A stretch of DNA of 64,000 nucleotides from Chryseobacterium ginsenosidimutans (GCF_024807225.1 NZ_JANUCO010000001.1:186001-250000); one strand, 5' to 3'. Shown: positions 17,862 through 27,798, numbered from the stretch's first letter. Translations and numbers: made by a program. Notes: generated by a model not told the origin, from the letters alone.

Positions 17862-19097
17862 TTAAAAAGGGTTGTAAGATAAACCTAAACCTAAATAGAA
17901 CGCTGTAGCTTTAGCTTCTCCATAAAAGCCTAAAGCTTTATTAGTCACATTTCTTGTTTGTGGCATTGCATAACCTCCCGCAATATCAACTCCGAATTGT
18001 TTCAACTTAAATCCAACCCCACCCGTTACAACATATGTGTTGAATGAAGGCGTTTCTGCAATAAAGTTATCATCAGAATAAGGAGATTCATCATAATATG
18101 CACCAAGACGTCCGTAGATCATATTTGTGAAAGCATATTGAGTTCCTAATCTTACTGTTTTAGAATTTCTAAAGTTTTTAGGAGATACAGAAACCGTAGG
18201 ATCTGCCTGATTTCCAACAGGAGCAGTGGCAAAATCCAAAGTCAGTTTGCTGTATCTAGACCATCCGTGGTAATTGAAATCACCAGAAATCAACCATTTT
18301 GGAGTAATCTTATATGTTAAACCGATTGTATATTCTTCTACCAAAGGTAACGTTGCCGAAAAACCGTCTGTTCCCGTTGATGCATCCAACCCTAATAACG
18401 GATAAATAGAAGCTGATGGGAATTTGAATGTAGCCGTACCGTCTTTAGCTTTCATATCAACCGGTGAACGGTAAGCAATACTTACATCCAACTTCGGGTC
18501 TGGTCTGAAATAGAACCCAAAACCGTAACCGTGTCCGCTCGCTTTACTGTCAAGATTAAGCTCTCCTCCGAATTGAGTAACGGCTTTATCCCAATTTACA
18601 TTTCCTCTTGCATAAATATAGCTTGCTCCGAAAGCCAACCAATCATTAAATTTATATGAAACCATTGGCTGGAAATAGAAACTTTTCAGCTCAAGCTTTT
18701 CAACCATTTCTTTTCCTTCCCAATCACTCGGCCATTCAATAGTACTTCCAAAAGGAGTTGTAAAACTGAAACCAACTGATAATTTGGACGTTGCCTTATA
18801 AGCAATTGCCGCATAAAGTGGTGTTCCCATCGGGTTATCGGTGTGCGTACTTTGCAAAGTGTTTAAGTTCTGAAAAGTAACTTTGTTGCTTGCTCCAAAT
18901 CCTCCCGCAACAATACTCAGTTTCGAAGGAATGAAAGACATACCCGCCGGGTTAAAGAATGCAACACTTGCATCTTCAGCATGCGCACTGGTATGTGCCA
19001 TTGCCAATTGCTTTACCCCTTGCAGAGAAACCCTGAAGCCTCCCGCGTAAGATAAAACACCTGCCAATAATGCAGTTGATACTAATATTTTTTTCAT
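17862..19097 (-). CDS. OmpP1/FadL/TodX family outer-membrane transporter
   Basis: A 411-residue barrel of the FadL family, which moves hydrophobic compounds such as fatty acids across the outer membrane. It has a signal peptide to about residue 19 (VLSYAGG). The family-typical N-terminus LAMAHTSAHAEDASVAFFNPAGM supplies the hatch segment. Many beta strands follow, and the chain ends YLGLGLSYNPF. The downstream gene, 11 bp away, is an SGNH hydrolase lipoprotein. The pair could release and import lipid chains; this coupling is inferred from spacing and families. The upstream 276 bp is AT-rich and probably contains divergent promoters with ricT. Confidence 0.92.
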   Translation of the reverse strand: MKKILVSTALLAGVLSYAGGFRVSLQGVKQLAMAHTSAHAEDASVAFFNPAGMSFIPSKLSIVAGGFGASNKVTFQNLNTLQSTHTDNPMGTPLYAAIAYKATSKLSVGFSFTTPFGSTIEWPSDWEGKEMVEKLELKSFYFQPMVSYKFNDWLAFGASYIYARGNVNWDKAVTQFGGELNLDSKASGHGYGFGFYFRPDPKLDVSIAYRSPVDMKAKDGTATFKFPSASIYPLLGLDASTGTDGFSATLPLVEEYTIGLTYKITPKWLISGDFNYHGWSRYSKLTLDFATAPVGNQADPTVSVSPKNFRNSKTVRLGTQYAFTNMIYGRLGAYYDESPYSDDNFIAETPSFNTYVVTGGVGFKLKQFGVDIAGGYAMPQTRNVTNKALGFYGEAKATAFYLGLGLSYNPF

Positions 19098-19324
19098 AGA
19101 CCATTATTATATAACCCAAATATAAAATTATTTTAGTTATACCTGTTAATAAATCATAAAATTTTAAACAATATAAACAAAGAAAATTATGTTTAAAATA
19201 ACACTTTCACAAAAAAGGGACTTAAACAGATAGCTGTTAGAGGATTAATAGAATTTTAACGAACAATCTAATCATTTGTTTAATATTAAACAATCATGTT
19301 TCGGAATATTTGAGTATTTTAGAA

Positions 19325-19353
19325 TTGCATAAAGATAAAAAATTATAAATTTG
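19325..19353 (+). promoter_or_regulatory. Bacteroidota promoter of ricT-gldH-PBP1A
   Basis: TTG (19325-19327), an 18-nt spacer, then TAAATTTG (19346-19353) match TTG-N19-TAnnTTTG closely. The expected start lies ~15 nt before the ricT ATG. Confidence 0.65.
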
Positions 19354-19373
19354 CAAGATTAAATATATAATAT

Positions 19374-20801
19374 ATGAGTTGTGGATGTAAAACATCCGGC
19401 GATTCTGCACATTCTTGCGGACCCAAGAAAACCGCGAATGGCTGTGAAAATGTAAATACCTGTGGTAATAGTTATAAATTAAGTGTTTTTGACTGGCTTT
19501 CTAACATCAACAATCCCACACAGAACAGATGTGATTTTGTGGAAGTTAGATTTAAAAATGACAGAAAATCGTTTTTTAAAAATGTAAATAATATCCCGTT
19601 ACATATAGGTAGTGTAGTAACAGTAGAATCAAGTCCCGGACATGATGTAGGTGTGGTAAGTCTCACCGGAGAACTAGTGAAAATACAGATGAAGAAGAAA
19701 AAATCTTCTGAAGAATTGGCACTTAAAATATACAGACAGGCCAACCAGAAAGATCTGGAAGTTTGGCAGGAAGTAAGAAAAAAAGAAGATAACGTAAAAA
19801 TAGACGCCCGAAAAATTGCTCACAGATTAGGTCTTGAAATGAAGATCACAGATGTGGAGTATCAAGGGGATGCATCGAAAGTCACATTCTATTACACCGC
19901 AGATAACCGTGTGGATTTCAGAATGTTGATTAAAGAATACGCCGGAGCTTTCCGAACGAAAATCGACATGAAGCAGATCGGTTTCAGACAGGAAGCTGCA
20001 AAAGTAGGCGGAATCGGATCTTGTGGAAGAGAACTTTGCTGTTCTACTTGGTTAACGGATTTCAGATCTGTAAATACCAACGTGGCAAGATATCAGCAAT
20101 TAAGCATCAATCCTCAAAAATTGGCAGGACAATGCGGTAAGCTTAAATGTTGTCTTAATTACGAATTAGACAGTTATCTTGATGCATTAAGCAATTTCCC
20201 TTCTTCTTCAACCATGTTGGATACGGAAAAAGGAAGAGCTTTCTGTATTAAAATCGACGTTTTCAAAAAGAAAATGTGGTTTGCTTATGTAGACAGTTCT
20301 ATGGCGTGGTATGATTTTGATATCGATTTGGTTAAAAAATTAATCGCAAAAAATAAAAAAGGCGAAAGAGTACCTCCTCTGGAAGACCTTAAACAACCTG
20401 AAGCTCCGTTGCAAACAATAGATCTTATTCAGGAAAACAGCGTAGACCGATTCGAGAAGAAAAACAGAAGCAATAACAACAGGAATAAACCTCAGAACAG
20501 ACCTAATAATAATCAGAACAGTCAAAACCAACCTCAAGGTCAAGGTCCTAAAAAGCCCAACAACAGACCCGAAAGACAAGATCGTCCTGAGAGAACCGAA
20601 AGGCCTGAAAGACAGGAAAAGCAACAAAATCCTAATGCAAATTCTAACAACAACCAGCCAAGACAGCAAAAGCCTCAACAGCCGAAAGCTCAATTGGAGA
20701 AGATAGAAACTGCACCAAATGCTGATGCTGAGAAAAAACCGGCTCCGAATAAGAAAAAATTCAAAAAGAAATTTCCTCCAAAAAAAGACAACAATGCGTA
20801 A
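19374..20801 (+). CDS. ricT: PSP1/RicT family protein
   Basis: A 475-residue protein. The PSP1 domain occupies about 40-300. Cysteine-rich motifs (SCGCKTSG at the start, GSCGRELCC and GQCGKLKCCLNYE at about 215-265) match the iron-sulfur-binding RicT of the Ric complex. In Bacillus that complex promotes RNA processing. The last ~125 residues are a disordered, Asn/Gln/Pro/Arg/Lys-rich tail (repeats of RPERQDRPERTERPE) that could bind RNA. gldH begins inside the stop region (8-bp overlap), so the gene heads a ricT-gldH-PBP1A operon. The function in Bacteroidota is inferred from the family only. Confidence 0.9.
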   Translation: MSCGCKTSGDSAHSCGPKKTANGCENVNTCGNSYKLSVFDWLSNINNPTQNRCDFVEVRFKNDRKSFFKNVNNIPLHIGSVVTVESSPGHDVGVVSLTGELVKIQMKKKKSSEELALKIYRQANQKDLEVWQEVRKKEDNVKIDARKIAHRLGLEMKITDVEYQGDASKVTFYYTADNRVDFRMLIKEYAGAFRTKIDMKQIGFRQEAAKVGGIGSCGRELCCSTWLTDFRSVNTNVARYQQLSINPQKLAGQCGKLKCCLNYELDSYLDALSNFPSSSTMLDTEKGRAFCIKIDVFKKKMWFAYVDSSMAWYDFDIDLVKKLIAKNKKGERVPPLEDLKQPEAPLQTIDLIQENSVDRFEKKNRSNNNRNKPQNRPNNNQNSQNQPQGQGPKKPNNRPERQDRPERTERPERQEKQQNPNANSNNNQPRQQKPQQPKAQLEKIETAPNADAEKKPAPNKKKFKKKFPPKKDNNA

Positions 20802-21258
20802 AATTTTAGGATTATTGACTCTTATCCTTTTCTTTAGCTGTAATTCTTCCTCTGAAGGAGAAGTTACAATGAATTCTGTTGATAATAAATGGAATAAGAA
20901 AAGCGAACAAAAATTTAATCTTGAAATTTCAGATCCCCAAAATCCTAAAAATATTATATTTGTTGTAAGAAATAACAATGATTATCCTTACAGCAACGTA
21001 AGGTTTATTGTTAATTTCACCGACCTTCAAACCAAGAAAAAAGAAACCGACACGTTGAATTACGTATTGGCAAAACCAAACGGAGAATGGCTTGGTACAG
21101 GATTTGGTGACACGAAGGAGACTTTATTTCAGTACAAAATGAACTATCAGTTTCCGAAAAAAGGGAAGTATGAAATTGGCATTACTCAGGCAATGAGAAA
21201 TGATATCCTTCCGGGAATTGAAGACATTGGAGTAAAAATAGAAACGGCTAAACCGTAA
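20794..21258 (+). CDS. gldH: gliding motility lipoprotein GldH
   Basis: A 154-residue lipoprotein. The start at 20794 (ATGCGTAAAATT) gives MRKILGLLTLILFFSC with a lipobox Cys at about 16. An earlier in-frame ATG at 20719 would bury the signal and overlap ricT by 80 bp. GldH is required for gliding motility and, in Flavobacterium, for T9SS function. The mature chain has a single immunoglobulin-like beta region (IIFVVRNNNDYPYSNVRFIV). Its place between ricT and PBP1A fits operon conservation in the class. Three T9SS cargo proteins in this window agree with an active type IX system. Confidence 0.9.
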   Translation: MRKILGLLTLILFFSCNSSSEGEVTMNSVDNKWNKKSEQKFNLEISDPQNPKNIIFVVRNNNDYPYSNVRFIVNFTDLQTKKKETDTLNYVLAKPNGEWLGTGFGDTKETLFQYKMNYQFPKKGKYEIGITQAMRNDILPGIEDIGVKIETAKP

Positions 21259-21264
21259 CCATAA

Positions 21265-23643
21265 ATGGAAGAAAACAAAAAAAATACAGGAAATAAAGGG
21301 AAAACTTTCCCTCTTCCTCCCAAAAAGAAAAATACCGCTTGGAAAAGATGGGTTAAATTTATCTGGATCGGATTCATTGCTGTAGTTTTAGGAATTTCAG
21401 GAACTTTCTTCGCTGTTTCCCAAGGTTTTCTTGGAGAAATGCCCGATGTAAAAGAGCTTGAAAATCCGGATATTTATGTTGCCTCAGAAATCTATTCTTC
21501 AGATGGCGTTTTATTAGGCAAATTCGAAAAAGAAAAAACCCAGCCTATCATCTATAAAGACCTTCCTCCTTATTTAATTTATGCTTTACAGGCTAAAGAG
21601 GATGAGCGTTTCAAAGAACACTCAGGAATTGATTTAAAATCAATCTTAAGAGCTGTAAGATATGGTGGAGACAGAGGTGGAGGTTCGACTATTACTCAAC
21701 AGTTGGCAAAACTTTTGTTCACAAAAGCGCCTTCTAAAAACCCTATTACAAGAGCTATTCAAAAGCTAAAAGAATGGGTTGTTGCTGTAAGTCTTGAGAA
21801 AAGATATACGAAAGAAGAAATTGTAACTCTCTATTTTAATAAATTTGATTTCACTTACAATGCGAACGGTATTGAAATGGCTTCAAAAATTTATTTCAAT
21901 AAAAAAACCTCTCAACTTACACTTCCGGAAGCTGCCATGTTTGTTGCAATGCTAGAAGCACCTATTGCCAACAATCCTATGAGAAATCCGGAAAGAGCAA
22001 AAAGAAGAAGAGATGTAGTATTATCTCAAATGCTTGAAACCGGATATATTGACAAGGCTACTTTCGACAAAGCAACGTCAGCAAGTGTAGTTACAGATTA
22101 CCATCCTATTAAAAGTATTAATGATGATTATTCTGCTTATTATAAGTTTTATTTAAGAAAGGAAATCGATCATTATCTTAGTGATTACGAAAAAGAGACA
22201 GGTAAAAAACTAAATCTTTATAAAGACGGTTTAAAAATATTCGTAACGCTTGATTCCAAAATGCAGAGATACGCAGAAGAATCAATCAGAGAACATTTAA
22301 CAGATCTTCAGAAAAGATTTGATGCAGAGCAGAGAGGAAGAAAAAACTGGCCTTTCTATTATGTGAATGATAAACAAGTCAGTAGCTTAATGTTTCAGGC
22401 AATGAAGAGAACCGGACGTTACAAACAGCTGAAAGCTGCCGGAGTTTCTGAAGATTCTATTATGCTTGAATTCAAAAAGCCAATTAAAACCTCTCGTTTC
22501 ACTTGGGCTGGAGAAGAAGAAGTTGAAATGTCACCTTGGGATTCTATCAGATGGCACAAAAAAGTTGCTCAGGCAGGATTGATGTCAGTTACACCAGGAT
22601 CAGGAGAGATCAAAGCTTGGGTTGGAGGTATCGATTGGCAGCATTTCCAATACGATCACATTAAACAAGGGAAAAGACAGGTTGGTTCAACATTCAAACC
22701 TTTCGTATATGCAACAGCTATTATGAAACTTGGGATGACACCTTGTTCTGTAGTTTCAAATGCAAGTTTTAATAAAGGAACATATCACGTTCCGGGAAGA
22801 GGCGGAATGCTTACCTTGAAAGATGCTTTGGCATATTCGCAAAACCCTGTAGCATTAAGATTAGCTGAAATGACGGGAACTCAAAGTGTCATACAAACCG
22901 CAAGAGATCTTGGAGTAACAGAAGATATTTCTACAAGTTTACCGATGGCTTTAGGTTCTTCAGACATTACCATCTTCGAAATGGTAGGAGCTTACAGTAC
23001 TTTTGCCAATTATGGTAACTACAACAAACCGGAAATGATCTGGAGAATTGAAGATGCCAACGCAAGAGTAATAAAAGAAGTAAGCGTAAATCCAAAAGAA
23101 GTAATGAACCCATTGTATGCTTACACCATGATTGAATTAATGAAAGGTGTTGCACAATTCGGTACAGCTTCAGGAGAGCTTGGAAGAAAAGGGATTTCAA
23201 AAGATGTAGAGATTGCAGGAAAAACGGGTACAACTCAGAATAACTCTGATGGTTGGTTTATGGGGATCGTTCCTAAACTGGCAACCGGAGCTTGGGTTGG
23301 ATGGGAAGACAGAGCCACTCACTTCTTAGGAACCGGTGAAGGTCAAGGTGCGAAAATGGCACTTCCGATTTGGGCGATCTTCATGAAAAAAGTCTGGGCT
23401 GATAAAAGTTTAGGAATTTCACCTGATGATAAATTTGTAAAACCTTCGGAATGGAAAGACGGATGTTCTAATCTTAAAGGATTAGGCTCAGGCTACGGAG
23501 ATGACGGCGGATTACAGACCATCGATGAGATTAAAAACCCTAAACCGGAAGAGACAAACGGAGAAAAAAGTCCGGGTAAAAAAGAAGACAACGTGAATGA
23601 AAATCTGAACACTGGTGAAGATATAGATTTCAATAATAAATAA
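21265..23643 (+). CDS. class A penicillin-binding protein (PBP1A-like)
   Basis: A 792-residue bifunctional peptidoglycan synthase. It has a cytoplasmic tail, a membrane anchor at about 33-52 (FIWIGFIAVVLGISGTFFAV), then a GT51 glycosyltransferase domain (AKEDERFKEHSGID, RGGGSTITQQLAK) that polymerises lipid II. The transpeptidase domain has SxxK (VGSTFKPFVYA, Ser about 474), SxN (AYSQNPVA) and KTG (GKTGTTQNNSDGW, about 653). All catalytic motifs are intact. A ~60-residue polar tail follows. It is the third gene of the ricT-gldH operon, 6 bp after gldH, and is terminated by a hairpin at 23664-23697. Confidence 0.95.
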   Translation: MEENKKNTGNKGKTFPLPPKKKNTAWKRWVKFIWIGFIAVVLGISGTFFAVSQGFLGEMPDVKELENPDIYVASEIYSSDGVLLGKFEKEKTQPIIYKDLPPYLIYALQAKEDERFKEHSGIDLKSILRAVRYGGDRGGGSTITQQLAKLLFTKAPSKNPITRAIQKLKEWVVAVSLEKRYTKEEIVTLYFNKFDFTYNANGIEMASKIYFNKKTSQLTLPEAAMFVAMLEAPIANNPMRNPERAKRRRDVVLSQMLETGYIDKATFDKATSASVVTDYHPIKSINDDYSAYYKFYLRKEIDHYLSDYEKETGKKLNLYKDGLKIFVTLDSKMQRYAEESIREHLTDLQKRFDAEQRGRKNWPFYYVNDKQVSSLMFQAMKRTGRYKQLKAAGVSEDSIMLEFKKPIKTSRFTWAGEEEVEMSPWDSIRWHKKVAQAGLMSVTPGSGEIKAWVGGIDWQHFQYDHIKQGKRQVGSTFKPFVYATAIMKLGMTPCSVVSNASFNKGTYHVPGRGGMLTLKDALAYSQNPVALRLAEMTGTQSVIQTARDLGVTEDISTSLPMALGSSDITIFEMVGAYSTFANYGNYNKPEMIWRIEDANARVIKEVSVNPKEVMNPLYAYTMIELMKGVAQFGTASGELGRKGISKDVEIAGKTGTTQNNSDGWFMGIVPKLATGAWVGWEDRATHFLGTGEGQGAKMALPIWAIFMKKVWADKSLGISPDDKFVKPSEWKDGCSNLKGLGSGYGDDGGLQTIDEIKNPKPEETNGEKSPGKKEDNVNENLNTGEDIDFNNK

Positions 23644-23663
23644 TTTCTCTTAGAGAAATACAC

Positions 23664-23697
23664 AAGACCTTTCAATCATTTGGAAGGTCTTTTCTTT
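23664..23697 (+). terminator. terminator after PBP1A
   Basis: The arms AAGACCTTTCAA and TTGGAAGGTCTT are followed by TTCTTTT. Confidence 0.85.
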
Positions 23698-23706
23698 TAT
23701 AATTAA

Positions 23707-23714
23707 TATCTTTG
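23707..23714 (+). promoter_or_regulatory. -7 box of selO (TATCTTTG)
   Basis: TAnnTTTG only 5 nt before the selO ATG at 23719. The transcript would start at or near the start codon, implying a leaderless or near-leaderless mRNA. Confidence 0.45.
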
Positions 23715-23718
23715 AAGT

Positions 23719-25260
23719 ATGAATATCGAAAACATCAAACAACCCTTTATAAAAATATTTCCCGGAGACTTTTCAGGCAACACGATGCAGAGAAACACTC
23801 CAAAAGTTTTGTTCTCGACCATCGATCCCGTTGGTTTTGATCATCCAAAAATGATTGCATTTAATGAACAACTGTCAGAAGAAATCGGACTGGGAAAATT
23901 TGAGGAAAAAGATCTTGACTTTCTGGTTGGAAACAATCTTCCCGAAAATGTAAAAACCTATTCCACCGCTTATGCAGGTCATCAGTTTGGAAACTGGGCA
24001 GGACAATTGGGCGACGGAAGAGCAATTCTTGCCGGAGAAATCACTAATGATTCCGGTAGAAAAACAGAAATCCAATGGAAAGGAGCCGGAGCAACACCTT
24101 ATTCCAGACATGCCGATGGAAGAGCCGTTTTGCGTTCTTCTGTCCGAGAATATCTGATGAGTGAAGCCATGTTTCATTTGGGAGTTCCCACAACGCGAGC
24201 TTTAAGTTTATCTTTCACAGGAGAAGATGTAGTAAGAGACATGATGTACAGCGGAAATCCGCAGGATGAAAAAGGCGCTGTAGTTATCAGAACAGCAGAA
24301 AGCTTTCTTCGTTTTGGTCACTTTGAGTTGATGTCTGCTCAACAGGAGCACAAAACTTTACAGGAACTTGTCGATTTTACCATTGAAAATTATTTTAAAG
24401 AAATCACTTCGGAAGGCATTCAGAAATATAAAAATTTCTTTGAAAATGTGTGCAGAAGAACCGCCGATCTTATGGTTGAATGGTACAGAACAGGTTTCGT
24501 ACATGGTGTAATGAATACCGATAATATGTCTATTTTAGGCTTAACAATTGATTACGGTCCTTACTCGATGATGGATGAATACAACTTAAATTTCACTCCA
24601 AATACCACCGACCTTCCGGGAAGAAGATATGCTTTCGGAAAGCAGGGACAAATTTCTCAATGGAATCTTTGGCAGTTGGCAAATGCGCTTCATCCGTTAA
24701 TTAAGGATGAGAAGTTTTTGGAAGAAATTCTGAACGATTACGGAAGTTATTTCTGGGAATCTCACGATAAAATGCTTTGCAGAAAATTTGGGTTCGACGA
24801 ATTGCTGAAAAGTGACGAAAGATTCTTCACCAATTGGCAGAGTTTAATGCAGAATCTGCAATTCGACTATACTTTATTTTTTAATGAACTTGAAAAATAT
24901 GACGATCAAAAAGATTTAAGACAACAATTTGAAGATGTTTCTTATACTTTTTTAAATGACGAAAAATTGACCCAGTTGCAACATTTTATCACAGATTATA
25001 TGTCGAGATTGGAGGAAAACACGATTTCAAAAGAAGAATCTTTGAAATTAATGCATACAACAAACCCAAAATTCATCTTGAGAAATTATCTTTTATACCA
25101 ATGTATCGAAGAAATTAATGAAGGAAAAACAGACATGCTGCACAAATTAACGCATGCATTAGAAAATCCGTATAAGAGAATTTACCCTGAGTTTTCGGCA
25201 AAAAGACCTTCAGATTATGACGATATTTCGGGATGTTCGACGCTTTCTTGCAGTTCTTAA
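23719..25260 (+). CDS. selO: protein adenylyltransferase SelO (YdiU/UPF0061)
   Basis: A 513-residue SelO pseudokinase, which transfers AMP from ATP to hydroxyl side chains of proteins and is linked to redox stress. Seen are YAGHQFGNWAGQLGDGRA near residue 80, the nucleotide-binding GAGATPYSRHADGRAVLRSS, and FVHGVMNTDNMSILGLTIDYGPYSMMDEY with the catalytic Asp and metal-binding Asn/Asp. The C-terminus ends DISGCSTLSCSS, a Cys-containing tail like that in SelO families, where a selenocysteine is replaced by Cys. Length is normal. It stands alone between hairpin terminators. Confidence 0.96.
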   Translation: MNIENIKQPFIKIFPGDFSGNTMQRNTPKVLFSTIDPVGFDHPKMIAFNEQLSEEIGLGKFEEKDLDFLVGNNLPENVKTYSTAYAGHQFGNWAGQLGDGRAILAGEITNDSGRKTEIQWKGAGATPYSRHADGRAVLRSSVREYLMSEAMFHLGVPTTRALSLSFTGEDVVRDMMYSGNPQDEKGAVVIRTAESFLRFGHFELMSAQQEHKTLQELVDFTIENYFKEITSEGIQKYKNFFENVCRRTADLMVEWYRTGFVHGVMNTDNMSILGLTIDYGPYSMMDEYNLNFTPNTTDLPGRRYAFGKQGQISQWNLWQLANALHPLIKDEKFLEEILNDYGSYFWESHDKMLCRKFGFDELLKSDERFFTNWQSLMQNLQFDYTLFFNELEKYDDQKDLRQQFEDVSYTFLNDEKLTQLQHFITDYMSRLEENTISKEESLKLMHTTNPKFILRNYLLYQCIEEINEGKTDMLHKLTHALENPYKRIYPEFSAKRPSDYDDISGCSTLSCSS

Positions 25261-25286
25261 TTTTAAATCATTCAAATCAATATACA

Positions 25287-25316
25287 AACTCATCAATTTT
25301 GATGGGTTTTTTATTT
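25287..25316 (+). terminator. terminator after selO
   Basis: The arms AACTCATCAA and TTGATGGGTT are followed by TTTTATTTTATTTTT. Confidence 0.75.
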
Positions 25317-25340
25317 TATTTTTGCAAAAACTTTTAGCAC

Positions 25341-26615
25341 GTGTCGAAGTTCAAAACAAAATTTATTCATTTTTTAAAGCTCCTCTTTCCTTCAACAGGG
25401 ATTGAGTTGCTCGTTTTTCTTTTCTTTTTGGTCGTTTATGGATATTTGGGATCCTATATTGCCATTAATTATAAGATTATTTTCGACGATAGAATTCCTT
25501 GGGATGCTTATTTTAGTTTTGATAACAAATCGATCGTATTGTCCGGCGGAAGCTTTGAAAGACATCCTCTCTCCTACTATTTTTTCAATTGGATCAGAGA
25601 ATTGGCGCTGCTTTTTTCTAATGGAAAAATGGATGGAAACTTTAGATTTGCTTTGGCGTGGTTCAGCAATATTGCGGTAAGTCTCAGTGTTCTTCAGATT
25701 TTTAAATATTTAAAAAACATTATCGGGCTTCCTTTGATGATAAATCTTTTGTTAGTCTTGTTTTTCGGATCATTTTCGACGACGATTTTGCTTTCATTTA
25801 CTCCTGAAAACTTCACGTATTCTCTATTTTTTCTGACCTTATTTCACCATTATTCGGCAATAAAACTGAAAAAAGAAGAGAAGATTCCGGTTTTGGCTTT
25901 AGCCCTTTCGGGAATTTCTATAGGAGGTTTAACGGTGACAAATATTGCTAAAGTTTTCATTCCGGTTGCTTTTGAAAAAGGACTTTTCAGAAGTTGGAAA
26001 AAACTCGGAAATGCCATTTTTAGAGTAGCTTTTACCTGTATTTGCTTTATTTTACTGTATCTGAACAGAATTGATTTTAAATATGAAAATATCTTCAGCA
26101 AAACGAACGAACAGTACGAAAAGTTCTCGAATGTAAGATCGACTCCGACTTGGGATATGCTCCTTTCCTATTTTTTTGGCGGCAATATTTTGTTTTCAAA
26201 TTTCATCGTTCGCGACAAGCATAATATGCAGGGTTTTGATTATAAAGGCATCATCATGGATGTCTATTCATCATGGATTCCTTATATTTTTATCGCTGTT
26301 TTATTGATTCTTATTTTTTGGAGTTATTTCAAAAATTTTAAAAATAAAATGGTTCAGGTCATCATGATTTCTTTCTTGTTGGATATTATTATTCATTGCA
26401 TCATGAAATTCGGCTTGCATACCTCTTATATCTACGGCGGACATTTTGTCTTTGTTTATCCTTTACTTTTGGGCTGGCTTTTTTATGCTTACAAAGAATC
26501 TCCCAAAATGTTATCATTTCTTATGGCTGTTTTCTGCATTTTAATCACGTATCTCGCAACAAATAATTACCTGAGAATGACAGAATTCTTTTGGTTTTTA
26601 GATACTTACTATTAA
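25341..26615 (+). CDS. polytopic membrane protein, DUF6080-like
   Basis: A 424-residue protein with about ten membrane helices, for example ELLVFLFFLVVYGYLGSYIA, LMINLLLVLFFGSF, VAFTCICFILLYLN, IFIAVLLILIFW and LSFLMAVFCILITYLA. Between helices 1 and 2 is a loop with DDRIPWDAYFSFDN. The layout resembles membrane glycosyltransferase-like (GT-C) proteins and a Bacteroidota DUF (DUF6080), but I see no catalytic motif that fixes an activity. The start is GTG at 25341, which gives MSKFKTKF followed by the first helix. It stands alone. Function unknown. Confidence 0.75.
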   Translation: MSKFKTKFIHFLKLLFPSTGIELLVFLFFLVVYGYLGSYIAINYKIIFDDRIPWDAYFSFDNKSIVLSGGSFERHPLSYYFFNWIRELALLFSNGKMDGNFRFALAWFSNIAVSLSVLQIFKYLKNIIGLPLMINLLLVLFFGSFSTTILLSFTPENFTYSLFFLTLFHHYSAIKLKKEEKIPVLALALSGISIGGLTVTNIAKVFIPVAFEKGLFRSWKKLGNAIFRVAFTCICFILLYLNRIDFKYENIFSKTNEQYEKFSNVRSTPTWDMLLSYFFGGNILFSNFIVRDKHNMQGFDYKGIIMDVYSSWIPYIFIAVLLILIFWSYFKNFKNKMVQVIMISFLLDIIIHCIMKFGLHTSYIYGGHFVFVYPLLLGWLFYAYKESPKMLSFLMAVFCILITYLATNNYLRMTEFFWFLDTYY

Positions 26616-26676
26616 TAAATCTTTTTAAACAAATAAAAACTTAGCCACAAAAATTTATAAAGTTATTGTGTTCTTA

Positions 26677-27019
26677 TTTAGAGTCTATTTAAATTTAATT
26701 CAAACATTTTAAAAGCAATACTAATTTTTTAACGTAAAGATTTAATTCATTATTAATTTAATTGAAGTGAGCAAAGACGAATCAACAAGTTGATTTGATG
26801 AAGCACTCTTTTCACGCTTTGCGAAGCAAATTTTATTTGTCTTTGCTTTCTAAAATAATGCAGAATGTAATATAATCTTTGCGCCAAAAACAATAGTAGA
26901 TCCCATTTGAAAGAAGTCTAAGTCTTTCGATACAAAACTTTTACTCTCAAGAAAATATAAAAACTATATTTGAAACAGGGTTACAAAAATTTGTACTTTA
27001 AAATTTAAACAGACTCTTA
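26677..27019. repeat. intergenic repeat, copy B (~340 bp, with terminal inverted repeats)
   Basis: It aligns with copies at 4065-4347 and 40741-41044. The left end TTAGAGTCTATTTAAATTTAA and the right end TTAAAATTTAAACAGACTCTTAA are imperfect inverted repeats, as in a MITE. Internally it holds GTGAGCAAAG...CTTTGCTTTC and AATCAACAAGTTGATT stem-forming segments. No open reading frame is present. It occupies most of the 513-bp gap between the membrane protein and the SPOR gene. Confidence 0.8.
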
Positions 27020-27074
27020 AAATTTAAATCTTTTGCCACTTTTATGGTAAAATAAAAGCAACAAAAGTTTAATA

Positions 27075-27108
27075 AAAAAAGCCGGGAAATTTCTTTACCG
27101 GCTTTTGT
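27075..27108 (-). terminator. terminator after the SPOR-domain gene
   Basis: The arms AAAAGCCGG and CCGGCTTTT lie just downstream of the minus-strand stop at 27129. Confidence 0.85.
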
Positions 27109-27128
27109 ATTTTATGCTAAAAAAAATC

Positions 27129-27668
27129 TTATTTCGCTTCAGCACAGAAGATTCTGTATTGTACAGCAATGGCAGATTTAAAATATTCTTTTACTTTTGA
27201 AAGATCAGATGCCGCACTTTGTTTTGTGAAATAACTTCCTGCCAAAATTTTGTAATTCGGTCTTAAAGAAGCATCCGTTTCCACTTTAAGATTCGGGAAT
27301 CTTTTTCTGAAATACGATTTTACTTCATTCGCTTCCTCGTTACTTTTTACGGTTGTAATTTGGATTTTGTAGCCCAAAATTCTAGGATTTTTTCTGCAAA
27401 TCTCCGCATTTGTCAGTTCTCTGCTCGGAACATAGATCTTTGTAGGTTTAGAATACGAAGAATCTTCATCGTCATCTCTCGAAGATATGGTACTTGTGGT
27501 TTTAGAACATTTGTCTTCTATACTTTCCAAAGCACTGTTTACTTTAGAATCCATAGTCATAATAAGCTCTGTTCCTGCCAAAGTATCTTTCCTCACAATC
27601 TGCTGTGCATCAATATTATAAAATGCTAATATAGATAATATCGAAAATAATTTAATCAAATTTTTCAT
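27129..27668 (-). CDS. secreted SPOR-domain-like protein
   Basis: A 179-residue protein with a signal peptide (to about residue 21, FYNIDAQ). The C-terminal SPOR-like repeat (about 98-170) contains LGYKIQITTVKSNEEANEVKSYF, RKRFPNLKVE and YKILAGSYFTKQSAASDLSKVK. SPOR domains bind denuded peptidoglycan glycan strands, often at the division site. The middle has a Ser/Asp-rich stretch. It is monocistronic and divergent from the ACIII operon, with ~180 bp between them. Biological role inferred from the domain. Confidence 0.82.
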   Translation of the reverse strand: MKNLIKLFSILSILAFYNIDAQQIVRKDTLAGTELIMTMDSKVNSALESIEDKCSKTTSTISSRDDDEDSSYSKPTKIYVPSRELTNAEICRKNPRILGYKIQITTVKSNEEANEVKSYFRKRFPNLKVETDASLRPNYKILAGSYFTKQSAASDLSKVKEYFKSAIAVQYRIFCAEAK

Positions 27669-27798
27669 TTAAACTTGTTTGCGCAAATTTAGACAAATTA
27701 AAAAATTATACCAAACACAGTTATTTAGAATAGTTACAAATTATACGTAAATGACATTTTCCCCTTTACTTATGCCGTTAAATTCCTGTTAAAAATAT

